Assembly: GCA_030743445.1 (NCBI GenBank)
Contig: JASLSL010000135.1
Coordinates: forward strand, 1-5,075
From: Alphaproteobacteria bacterium
GTDB taxonomy: Bacteria; Pseudomonadota; Alphaproteobacteria; UBA8366
Length of the DNA stretch: 5,075 bases
Reading direction: 5' to 3'
Shown: positions 1-5,075 of the stretch, one piece after another
Numbering within the stretch: the first letter of the stretch is position 1
Layout of the letters: each line of letters starts with the position of its first letter
Made by a program: the position numbers and the translations under genes
Notes under the pieces: model-generated
The model's input: only the letters and a program-made list of their open reading frames with translations
Database searches by the model: none
What the model was told of the DNA's origin: nothing

Positions 1-191
1 AGTATTCGGCGGCACTGAAGGGCCTCGGCGGCGCCTGGAGCTACGAGGACCTCAACAAGTTCATCTTCAAGCCGAAGGCGTTCGTGAAGGGCACCAAGAT
101 GGTGTTCGCCGGCTTCAAGAAGGCCAAGGACCGGGCCGACATGATCGCCTATCTGAGGTCACTTTCGGGCAGCCCGAAGCCGCTGCCCTGA
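1..191 (+). CDS. Class I cytochrome c, C-terminal part (5' end outside window)
   Basis: The reading frame from base 3 gives 62 residues and ends at TGA 189-191. The visible part carries the motif KGTKMVFAGFKK, the axial-methionine segment of mitochondrial/c2-type cytochromes c. The haem-ligand methionine codon is at 99-101. It is followed by an amphipathic final helix (DRADMIAYLRSLS) typical of the class I fold. The CXXCH haem-attachment motif would lie upstream and is not in the window. Proteins of this family are periplasmic or membrane-anchored electron carriers in respiration, often between the bc1 complex and an oxidase. Whether this one is soluble or anchored (CycM-like) cannot be seen because the N-terminus is missing. 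The family call is firm; the specific partner is not known. Confidence 0.85.
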   Translation, partial: YSAALKGLGGAWSYEDLNKFIFKPKAFVKGTKMVFAGFKKAKDRADMIAYLRSLSGSPKPLP

Positions 192-219
192 CGGCGACGC
201 AGCCGAGGAATAATTGCAC

Positions 220-251
220 CGGGGCGGCCGCATTGCCGCCCCGTTTCGTTT
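220..251 (+). terminator. Rho-independent terminator after the cytochrome c gene
   Basis: A perfect 9-bp GC-rich stem (220-228 paired with 235-243, core GGGGCGGC / GCCGCCCC) encloses a 6-base loop. It is followed by the T-rich run TTTCGTTT (244-251). It lies 28 bases after the cytochrome c stop and ends 16 bases before the next start codon. The T run is interrupted by CG, so termination may be incomplete and some read-through into the phosphatase gene is possible. Confidence 0.65.
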
Positions 252-267
252 CAAGGACAATCGAGGC

Positions 268-1050
268 ATGACCGACGCCTGTGCAGAAGAATTCGTCGAG
301 CTCGCCGGCCGCATGGCGAACGCCGCCGGCGAGATCTCGTTGAAATACTTCCGGCGGGAGTTCGACGTCGAGGCCAAGTCCGACGCAACTCCGGTGACCA
401 CCGCCGACCGCGAGGCCGAGCTCGCGATGCGCGCCCTGATCGAGGCCGAGCAGCCGGCGCATGGGATCGTCGGCGAAGAGTTCGACCCGGTGCGGCCAGA
501 CGCCGAGTACCTCTGGGTGCTCGACCCGATCGACGGCACCAAGGCGTTCGCCTGCGGCATCCCGGTGTTCACCAATATGATCGCGCTGCTGCGGGCCGGC
601 GAGCCGATCCTCGGCGTGATCAGCCAGCCGGTCCTCGGCGAACGCTGGGTCGGTGCGGGCGGGCGGCCGACGACCTTCAACGGCGAGCCCGCCTCGGTCC
701 GGCCGGCGAGCCGGCTCGCCGACGTGGCCTTGCTCACGACCTCGCCCGGCATGTTCGAGGAGGGCGACGACATGGCGGCCTACGAGCGCCTGGAGGCGGC
801 CTGCTGGTACCGGCGCCTCGGACTCGACTGCTATGCCTATGGGCTGCTCGCCTCGGGCTACGTCCAGCTGATCGCCGAGGCGCAGATGAAAATCCACGAT
901 TACATGCCGCTGGTCCGGGTCGTCGAGGGCGCGGGCGGGGTGATCACCGATTGGCGGGGCGGGGCGATCGGGCTCGACTCCAGTGGCCACGTGCTCGCCG
1001 CCGCCAGCGCCGAGCTGCACGCCCAGGCGTTGGCGCTGCTGGCGGGATAA
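268..1050 (+). CDS. hisN: Inositol monophosphatase family protein, probable histidinol-phosphatase (HisN type)
   Basis: The protein has 260 residues, the usual family length. It is a Mg2+-dependent phosphatase; HisN members dephosphorylate L-histidinol phosphate, the penultimate stage of histidine synthesis, in the cytoplasm. Visible motifs in order are KSDATPVTTAD (residues 37-47), the metal-binding GEE (69-71), DPIDGT (86-91, metal ligands D86 and D89), GLDCYAYGLLASG (186-198) and HDYMPL...EGAGG (210-224, third metal aspartate D211). The GLDCYAY...LLASG segment and the HDYMPL spacing resemble HisN rather than SuhB or CysQ, so histidinol phosphate is the favoured substrate, though substrate choice in this family is hard to read from sequence. 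ATG 268 was chosen because AAGGA (253-257) lies 10 bases upstream and the N-terminus then matches the family. An in-frame TTG at 214 would put the terminator hairpin inside the coding region and add 18 atypical residues. No other his genes are visible, so the gene appears to stand apart from a his operon. Confidence 0.85.
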   Translation: MTDACAEEFVELAGRMANAAGEISLKYFRREFDVEAKSDATPVTTADREAELAMRALIEAEQPAHGIVGEEFDPVRPDAEYLWVLDPIDGTKAFACGIPVFTNMIALLRAGEPILGVISQPVLGERWVGAGGRPTTFNGEPASVRPASRLADVALLTTSPGMFEEGDDMAAYERLEAACWYRRLGLDCYAYGLLASGYVQLIAEAQMKIHDYMPLVRVVEGAGGVITDWRGGAIGLDSSGHVLAAASAELHAQALALLAG

Positions 1051-1093
1051 TACAAAGGCCCCTCACCCTCCCACCGCTTTGCGGCGGGCCCCT

Positions 1094-1118
1094 CCCTCTC
1101 CCGTTTTACGGGAGAGGG
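1094..1118. terminator. Possible bidirectional terminator hairpin, first of two in the repeat
   Basis: Perfect 11-bp stem with a TTT loop, 44 bases after the phosphatase stop codon. Being palindromic it would form in RNA from either strand. There is no T tract after the stem on the plus strand, so classic intrinsic termination is uncertain. Roles in 3'-end protection or Rho-dependent termination are equally possible. Confidence 0.3.
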
Positions 1119-1145
1119 GCAATGGCATCGAGGTCGGCAGGTATA

Positions 1146-1171
1146 ACCCTCTCCCGCTTGCGGGAGAGGGT
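1146..1171. terminator. Possible bidirectional terminator hairpin, second of two in the repeat
   Basis: Perfect 12-bp stem with a two-base TT loop, 32 bases beyond the stop codon of the minus-strand gene in its direction of transcription. On the minus strand the stem is followed by TATACC rather than a T run, so intrinsic termination is weak. The arms match those of the hairpin at 1094-1118 and could pair with them instead, giving an alternative fold. Confidence 0.3.
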
Positions 1172-1203
1172 GGCGAGCGAATGCGAGCGGGTGAGGGGCC
1201 TCG

Positions 1204-1536
1204 TTACCCTTCGTCCCCGCCCTGCCGCCCACCGGCCGCGTCGAGCAGGGCGCGCAGCTTGGCCTCCATGGCGCCGTCGATTTCCGACTCGTCGTCCTCG
1301 CCCGGGACGAAGGCCCTGTCCTGCGTGATCTTGGCCGCGCTGTGTCGCACCGCACCGAGGATCTGTTCGTCCGACTGCGGATGGAGCGCGACCACGAACT
1401 CCTCCGCCGGCGCGATCTCGGCCGCGAGCGCCTGCGCCGCCTCGTAAGTGTCGGCCGCGATCTCCTTGGTCGTCGTGCGGGCGTCGCCCGACTCGGTGGC
1501 GTAGACGTAGTTCGCGATCCAGACCTTGCGGGTCAA
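1204..1536 (-). CDS. Small hypothetical cytoplasmic protein, 110 residues, TTG start
   Basis: I do not recognise the family. The protein begins MTRKVWIANYVYATESGD, has an alanine-rich helix around residues 31-44 (YEAAQALAAEIAPA), a hydrophobic strand EFVVALHPQ (46-54), and an acidic, probably flexible tail (GEDDESEIDG, 79-88) before a final helix (AMEAKLRALLDAA). There is no signal peptide, membrane segment or cysteine. It is thought real because the frame is open with a sensible amino-acid mix, has its own ribosome site and promoter candidate, and ends exactly at the palindromic repeat. Start choice: TTG at 1536-1534 has GGAGG (1546-1542) five bases upstream. An in-frame ATG at 1569-1567 has no good ribosome site and overlaps the likely -10 element, so it is probably not used; it would add 11 residues. 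The gene is transcribed away from the yej operon, and a functional link is not shown. Confidence 0.65.
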   Translation of the reverse strand: MTRKVWIANYVYATESGDARTTTKEIAADTYEAAQALAAEIAPAEEFVVALHPQSDEQILGAVRHSAAKITQDRAFVPGEDDESEIDGAMEAKLRALLDAAGGRQGGDEG

Positions 1537-1541
1537 TTTCG

Positions 1542-1546
1542 CCTCC
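1542..1546 (-). promoter_or_regulatory. Strong ribosome binding site that decides a TTG start
   Basis: On the minus strand this reads GGAGG, preceded by a second GGAGT just upstream, and lies five bases before TTG 1536-1534. Nothing comparable precedes the in-frame ATG at 1569, so it favours the shorter 110-residue product. Confidence 0.55.
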
Positions 1547-1564
1547 ACTCCAACAATCCGGGCA

Positions 1565-1592
1565 AACATAGCTCGGTTGCGCGTGCCGTCAA
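1565..1592 (-). promoter_or_regulatory. Candidate sigma-70-type promoter for the small minus-strand gene
   Basis: Reading the minus strand, TTGACG (1592-1587, five of six matches to TTGACA) is followed after 16 bases by TATGTT (1570-1565, four of six to TATAAT, keeping the key first, second and last bases). Transcription would start near 1558, giving a leader of about 22 bases before TTG 1536 that contains the GGAGG site. The -10 overlaps the alternative ATG at 1569-1567, so that codon would not be in this transcript. Confidence 0.4.
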
Positions 1593-1651
1593 AACCTCGT
1601 GAGCCCGCCCGAGTCCGGATTCACGCCACTGGTTCGCCACATTTATTCCGC

Positions 1652-1657
1652 TAAACT
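1652..1657 (+). promoter_or_regulatory. Weak candidate -10 element for the yej operon
   Basis: TAAACT matches TATAAT at four positions, including the first two and the last, and would give a transcript start near 1664, about 22 bases before GTG 1686. No convincing -35 hexamer is found at 16-18 bases upstream (CTGGTT or TGGTTC), so this would need an activator or another sigma factor. Low confidence. The operon promoter must nevertheless lie between 1537 and 1685 unless it is inside the divergent gene. Confidence 0.18.
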
Positions 1658-1673
1658 GCGCCCAACCATGAGC

Positions 1674-1678
1674 GGAGG
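1674..1678 (+). promoter_or_regulatory. Ribosome binding site of the yejA-like gene
   Basis: GGAGG lies 7 bases before GTG 1686 and 13 bases before ATG 1692. The spacing favours GTG as the main start. It lies downstream of the other in-frame ATG (1668) and so cannot serve that codon. Confidence 0.55.
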
Positions 1679-1685
1679 CGACGTT

Positions 1686-3533
1686 GTGGCCATGATCAGA
1701 ACCGGACTCTCACTCCTCGCGGCGCTGTCGCTCGCCGCGTTCGCGGCGAGTGCGGAGGAAACTTACAAGGGCCACGGCATCGCCATGCACGGCGACCTGA
1801 AGTACCCGGCCGACTTCACGCATTTCGACTACGTCAATCCCAATGCACCCAAGGGCGGCGAGGTCCGGCGTTCGGCGATCGGCGGTTACGACAGCTTCAA
1901 CCCGTTCATCATCAGGGGTCGGCCGGCGGCGGGCTCGGCGATGATCTACGACTCGCTGATGTGGGGATCGGCCGACGAGCCGTTCTCGCAATATGGCGTC
2001 CTGGCCGAGACGGTGGAGACGCCGAAGGACCGCTCCTGGGTCGCCTTCACGCTGCGGGCGCAAGCGCGCTGGCACGACGGCAAGCCGGTCACGGTCGAGG
2101 ACGTGGTCTGGACCTTCGCCACGCTGAAGGAGAAGGGCAGTCCGTTCTTTCGGTTCTATTACGGCGGCGTCGCCAAGGTCGAGAAAACCGGGCCGCGGAC
2201 CGTCAAATTCAGCTTCAAGCCGGGCGACAACCGCGAGCTGCCGTTGATCCTGGGCCAGATCCAGGTGCTGCCGAAGCACTATTGGGAAGGCCGCGACTTC
2301 AAGAAGACGACCCTGAAGCCGCCCTTGGGCAACGGGCCCTACCGGATCAAGACCTTCGAGCCCAACCGCAACGTGGTCTACGAGCGGGTCGCGGATTACT
2401 GGGGCCGCAACGTGCCGGCGATGAAAGGGCTGAACAATTTCGGCACGATCCGCTTCGAGTACTATCGCGACTCGACCGTGGCGCTCGAGGCGTTCAAGGC
2501 CGGCAACTACGACTTCCGGCGGGAAAACTCGTCCAAGGCCTGGGCCACCGCCTACGATATTCCGGCGGTCCGGCAAGGCTGGATCAAGAAGGAGACCTTC
2601 GAGCACGGCCGCTCGACCGGCATGCAGGGCTTCGTCTTCAACCTGCGCAAGCCGATCTTCCAGGACCGCCTGGTGCGCCGGGCGCTGGCCTACGCCTTCG
2701 ATTTCGAGTGGTCGAACAAGACCCTGTTCTACGGCCAGTACACCCGCTCCAACAGCTTCTTCAGCAATTCGGAGCTCGCCGCGGCCGGCCTGCCCCAGGG
2801 CGAGGAAAAGCAAATCCTGGAGGCCATGAAAGACCGGATACCGCCCGAGGCGCTGACGACCGAATACAAGGCGCCCTCGACCGACGGCAAAGGCAACTTG
2901 CGGTCCAACCTGCGCATCGCGATGAAGCTGCTGCGCCAGGCTGGCTGGCGGGTCGACAAGAAGACCCGCAAGCTGACCCATGCCAAGACCGGCAAGCGGT
3001 TCGAGTTCGAGGTCATGCTGGTCAGCCCGCTGTTCGAGCGCATCGTCTTGCCCTACGCCAAGAACCTGGAACGCCTCGGCATCGAGGTGGCGACCCGGAT
3101 CGTCGATTCCGCGCAGTACCAGCGGCGCATCCTCGACTTCGACTACGACATGATCGTCGGCAGTTGGGGCCAGTCGCTCTCGCCCGGCAACGAGCAGCGC
3201 AACAGCTGGAGCACCGAGGCGGCGGATCGCTCGGGCAGCCGCAACCTCTCGGGGATCAAGGACAAGGCGGTCGACGAGCTGGTCGAGCTGGTCATCGGCG
3301 CGCCGACCCGCGAGAGCCTGGTCGCCCGCACAAGGGCGCTGGACCGGGTGCTGCAGTGGCGCCACATCGTCGTGCCGCACTGGCACATCCCCTACGACCG
3401 GATGGTCTATTGGGACAAGTTCGGCCGGCCCAAGGTGACGCCGGTCCGCGGCGCCCAGTTCATGAGCTGGTGGATCGACCCGCTCAAGGCCGAGGACCTG
3501 GCCAAGCGCCGCAAGTCCACCAAGAGCAACTGA
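1686..3533 (+). CDS. yejA: YejA-type periplasmic oligopeptide-binding protein of an ABC transporter
   Basis: A 615-residue extracellular solute-binding protein of family 5 (SBP_bac_5). It should capture oligopeptides in the periplasm and deliver them to the YejB/YejE permeases. The N-terminus is a Sec signal peptide: basic R5, hydrophobic core (about residues 7-20), and cleavage after A-S-A (21-23) before EETYKG. There is no lipobox cysteine, so the mature protein is soluble. The mature start HGIAMHGDLKYP and the block HFDYVNPNAPKGG are characteristic of the YejA subgroup. The family signature WHDGKPVTVEDV starts at residue 129, and DFEWSNKTLFYGQYTRSNSF at 339, also a YejA hallmark. Length fits the subgroup. 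Start: GTG 1686 is chosen for its 7-base spacing from GGAGG; ATG 1692 (two residues shorter) or ATG 1668 (six longer) are possible, and all leave the signal peptide intact. It is first in the operon, 16 bases before yejB. E. coli YejA takes part in microcin C uptake; the ligand here is unknown. Confidence 0.9.
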   Translation: MAMIRTGLSLLAALSLAAFAASAEETYKGHGIAMHGDLKYPADFTHFDYVNPNAPKGGEVRRSAIGGYDSFNPFIIRGRPAAGSAMIYDSLMWGSADEPFSQYGVLAETVETPKDRSWVAFTLRAQARWHDGKPVTVEDVVWTFATLKEKGSPFFRFYYGGVAKVEKTGPRTVKFSFKPGDNRELPLILGQIQVLPKHYWEGRDFKKTTLKPPLGNGPYRIKTFEPNRNVVYERVADYWGRNVPAMKGLNNFGTIRFEYYRDSTVALEAFKAGNYDFRRENSSKAWATAYDIPAVRQGWIKKETFEHGRSTGMQGFVFNLRKPIFQDRLVRRALAYAFDFEWSNKTLFYGQYTRSNSFFSNSELAAAGLPQGEEKQILEAMKDRIPPEALTTEYKAPSTDGKGNLRSNLRIAMKLLRQAGWRVDKKTRKLTHAKTGKRFEFEVMLVSPLFERIVLPYAKNLERLGIEVATRIVDSAQYQRRILDFDYDMIVGSWGQSLSPGNEQRNSWSTEAADRSGSRNLSGIKDKAVDELVELVIGAPTRESLVARTRALDRVLQWRHIVVPHWHIPYDRMVYWDKFGRPKVTPVRGAQFMSWWIDPLKAEDLAKRRKSTKSN

Positions 3534-3549
3534 CCGGCGCCGATCCCCG

Positions 3550-4665
3550 ATGCTTGCCTACATCATCCGTCGCCTGCTGCTCGTGATCCCGACGCTGTTC
3601 GGGATCATGGTGGTCAACTTCGCGATCATCCAAGTCGCCCCCGGCGGTCCGGTCGAGCGCATCATCGCCGAGATCCAGGGCCGCGGGGTCGAGGCGACGG
3701 CGCGATTCGGCGGCCAGGCCGGCAGCGAGGTCGGCCAGCAACAACAGCAGCAGCAGCGCCGGGCGGGACGAGCCGAACCCAGCAAGTACCGCGGCGCCCA
3801 GGGGCTCGACCCGGAGCTGATCAAGCAGATCGAGAAGGAGTTCGGCTTCGACAAGCCGGCCCACGAGCGCTTCGTCCACATGATGAAGAGCTACATCACC
3901 TTCGATTTCGGCAAGAGCTACTTCCGCGACCAGACGGTGATCGAGCTGATGATCGACAAGCTGCCGGTGTCGATCTCACTCGGCATCTGGAGCACGCTGC
4001 TGATCTACCTGATCTCGATCCCGCTCGGCGTGGCCAAGGCGGTGCGCGACGGCTCGCGCTTCGACATCTGGTCGAGCGGGGCGGTGATCATCGGCAACGC
4101 GATCCCCGGATTCTTGTTCGCGATTCTGCTGATCGTGGTGTTCGCCGGCGGGCGCTACCTCGACTGGTTCCCGCTGCGCGGCATCGTCTCGGAGAACTGG
4201 CGCGAGCTCAGCTTCCCGATGCTGGTGCTGGACTATATCTGGCACATGGCGCTGCCGATCGTCTCGATGGTGATCGGCGGCTTTGCGGGATTGACGATGC
4301 TGACCAAGAACTCGTTCCTCGACCAGATCAACATGCAGTACGTCACCACCGCGCGGGCCTTGGGGCTGACCCAGAGGCGGGTGCTCTACGGCCACGTTTT
4401 CCGCAACGGCATGCTGATCGTGATCGCCGGCTTCCCGGCCGCCTTCATCGGCATGTTCTTCACCGGCTCGCTACTGATCGAGGTGATCTTTTCGCTCGAC
4501 GGGCTCGGGCTCTTGGGCTTCGAGGCGGTGATCGACCGCGACTACCAGATCGTGTTCGCCACGCTCTATATGTTCACGCTGTTGGGCCTGGTGATGCAGA
4601 TCATCAGCGACATCACCTACACGATCATCGACCCCAGGATCGACTTCGAGACAAGGGAGGTGTGA
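3550..4665 (+). CDS. yejB: YejB inner-membrane permease of the oligopeptide/microcin C ABC transporter
   Basis: The 371-residue protein is close to the usual YejB length. It belongs to the DppB/OppB permease family and forms half of the membrane channel with YejE. Six membrane segments are visible at about residues 9-29, 142-163, 177-199, 230-251, 286-309 and 336-358. The N-terminal block IRRLLLVIPTLFGIMVVNF and APGGP (30-34) are family hallmarks. YVTTARALGLTQRRVLYGHV (264-283) is the EAA-type cytoplasmic loop that docks on the ATPase. The ending YTIIDPRIDFE is typical of YejB. The large periplasmic loop between segments 1 and 2 contains a run of seven glutamines (63-69) in a stretch known to vary in the family. 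The gene starts 16 bases after yejA without a visible ribosome site, suggesting translational coupling, and ends 4 bases before yejE. Confidence 0.93.
   Translation: MLAYIIRRLLLVIPTLFGIMVVNFAIIQVAPGGPVERIIAEIQGRGVEATARFGGQAGSEVGQQQQQQQRRAGRAEPSKYRGAQGLDPELIKQIEKEFGFDKPAHERFVHMMKSYITFDFGKSYFRDQTVIELMIDKLPVSISLGIWSTLLIYLISIPLGVAKAVRDGSRFDIWSSGAVIIGNAIPGFLFAILLIVVFAGGRYLDWFPLRGIVSENWRELSFPMLVLDYIWHMALPIVSMVIGGFAGLTMLTKNSFLDQINMQYVTTARALGLTQRRVLYGHVFRNGMLIVIAGFPAAFIGMFFTGSLLIEVIFSLDGLGLLGFEAVIDRDYQIVFATLYMFTLLGLVMQIISDITYTIIDPRIDFETREV
3736..3756 (+). repeat. Short CAG/CAA triplet repeat encoding seven glutamines in YejB
   Basis: Seven consecutive glutamine codons (CAG CAA CAA CAG CAG CAG CAG) code residues 63-69. 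Being a triplet repeat, any slippage would change loop length without breaking the frame. Confidence 0.9.
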
Positions 4666-4669
4666 GGCG

Positions 4670-5075
4670 ATGGCCCAGGACACCTTCCTCGCGATCGCGA
4701 TCAAGCCGCCGACCCGGCGCCGGATCGAGAACTTCAAGGCCAACAAGCGCGGCTATTGGTCGTTCTGGATATTCCTCGTGCTGTTCTTCTTGTCGTTGTT
4801 CGCCGAGCTGATCGCCAACGACAAGCCGCTCGTGGTGCGTTTCGACGGCGCGTTCTACTTCCCGGTCGTCGAGGTCTATCCCGAGACCGCGTTCGGCGGC
4901 GACTTCGAGACCGAGGCGGATTATTCCGACCAGTTCCTGGTCGACCTGATCGAGGCCAAGGGCTGGATGATCCGCGCCCCGATCCGCTACAGCTTCGACA
5001 CCCATATCGCGGTGCTGCCGACGCCCGCCCCGGCACCGCCCTCGGCCGACAACTGGCTCGGCACCGACGACCAGG
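4670..5075 (+). CDS. yejE: YejE inner-membrane permease, N-terminal part (3' end outside window)
   Basis: 135 residues are visible before the right edge. YejE pairs with YejB to form the transport channel. The N-terminus is cytoplasmic (PPTRRRIENFKANKRGYW), followed by one membrane segment at about residues 29-48 (GYWSFWIFLVLFFLSLFAEL). Next come the characteristic ANDKPLVVRFDGAFYFP (49-65) and the periplasmic FGGDFETEADY block. The visible part ends with a proline-rich stretch (PTPAPAPPSADNWLGTDDQ), whose NWLGTDD precedes the permease core in DppC/OppC-type proteins. The remaining membrane segments and EAA loop lie beyond the window. ATG 4670 follows the yejB stop by 4 bases; GGGAGG (4655-4660) inside the end of yejB, with a second GAGG at 4664-4667, provides the ribosome site. 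The next gene should be a yejF ATPase. Confidence 0.92.
   Translation, partial: MAQDTFLAIAIKPPTRRRIENFKANKRGYWSFWIFLVLFFLSLFAELIANDKPLVVRFDGAFYFPVVEVYPETAFGGDFETEADYSDQFLVDLIEAKGWMIRAPIRYSFDTHIAVLPTPAPAPPSADNWLGTDDQ

Larger units (their letters stand above)
1056..1201. repeat. Composite palindromic intergenic repeat between convergent genes
   Basis: Outer arms of 13 bp are perfect inverted repeats (AGGCCCCTCACCC at 1056-1068, complement at 1189-1201). Inside are two near-identical strong hairpins. The first has an 11-bp stem, 1094-1104 with 1108-1118, and loop TTT. The second has a 12-bp stem, 1146-1157 with 1160-1171, and loop TT. Both stems carry the core CCCTCTCCCG. A third, weaker hairpin (1070-1077 with 1081-1088, one mismatch) sits just inside the left arm. 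The unit begins 5 bases after the phosphatase stop codon and ends 2 bases before the minus-strand stop codon. This CCCTCACCC/CCCTCTCCCG style of palindrome resembles dispersed intergenic repeats common in alphaproteobacterial chromosomes, but copy number cannot be seen here. Confidence 0.8.

Noticed and set aside
214..267. TTG start at 214 for the phosphatase, with GAGGA at 205-209
   Set aside because: The added 18 residues are encoded by the terminator hairpin, do not resemble the family N-terminus, and ATG 268 has its own AAGGA site.
115..1020. A 301-codon minus-strand frame opposite the phosphatase gene
   Set aside because: It crosses the cytochrome c end, the terminator and the phosphatase gene in antisense and shows no recognisable motif; a compositional shadow.
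1056..1201. CRISPR array
   Set aside because: The repeated arms are inverted pairs within hairpins, not regularly spaced direct repeats with unique spacers, and no cas gene is present.
900..1355. Minus-strand 151-codon frame through the palindromic repeat
   Set aside because: It reads through inverted-repeat DNA and overlaps both real genes; the translation is repeat-derived and lacks any family pattern.
1710..3386. A 558-codon open frame on the minus strand opposite the yejA-like gene
   Set aside because: It is the antisense shadow of a well-recognised gene in very GC-rich DNA. Its translation is rich in R, G, A and L without any family motif, and it has no ribosome site.
1961..3586. A 541-codon plus-strand frame overlapping yejA
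   Set aside because: It is an out-of-frame shadow of the binding-protein gene, with arginine- and glycine-rich low-complexity translation typical of GC-rich off-frames.
3484..3881. Minus-strand frames giving runs of leucine or cysteine opposite the yejB glutamine tract
   Set aside because: The leucine and cysteine runs are simply the CAG/CAA triplet repeat read in antisense, overlapping the certain yejB gene.

Overview
The window looks like an ordinary chromosomal stretch of a GC-rich alphaproteobacterium. This is inferred from the strong G/C bias at third codon positions, a mitochondrial-type cytochrome c tail, an alphaproteobacterial-style HisN phosphatase and a YejABE transporter set. The species cannot be named from the sequence alone.

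Layout: positions 1-191 hold the 3' end of a class I cytochrome c gene, closed by a clear hairpin terminator (220-251). Next is a complete plus-strand inositol-monophosphatase-family gene, most like histidinol-phosphatase HisN (268-1050). It converges on a small minus-strand gene of unknown function (1204-1536). The 153 bases between these two genes are almost filled by a composite palindromic repeat (1056-1201) with 13-base outer arms and internal hairpins. It abuts the stop codon of the small gene and could end transcription from both sides.

From about 1686 to the right edge runs a plus-strand transporter operon: a YejA-type periplasmic binding protein (1686-3533), the YejB permease (3550-4665) and the start of the YejE permease (4670 to the edge). 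Gaps are 16 and 4 bases, so the genes are almost certainly co-transcribed. A yejF ATPase gene would be expected just beyond the window. In the characterised systems YejABEF imports oligopeptides and, in E. coli, the peptide-nucleotide antibiotic microcin C; in rhizobia it has been tied to tolerance of host antimicrobial peptides. Substrate here is not shown by the sequence.

The small minus-strand gene and the yej operon diverge from a common region of about 150 bases (1537-1685). A good sigma-70-like promoter for the small gene lies there, and its position favours a TTG start over the upstream ATG. I found no wholly new system. The points worth a second look are the composite palindrome, the start-codon evidence for two genes, and a seven-glutamine tract in the YejB periplasmic loop.
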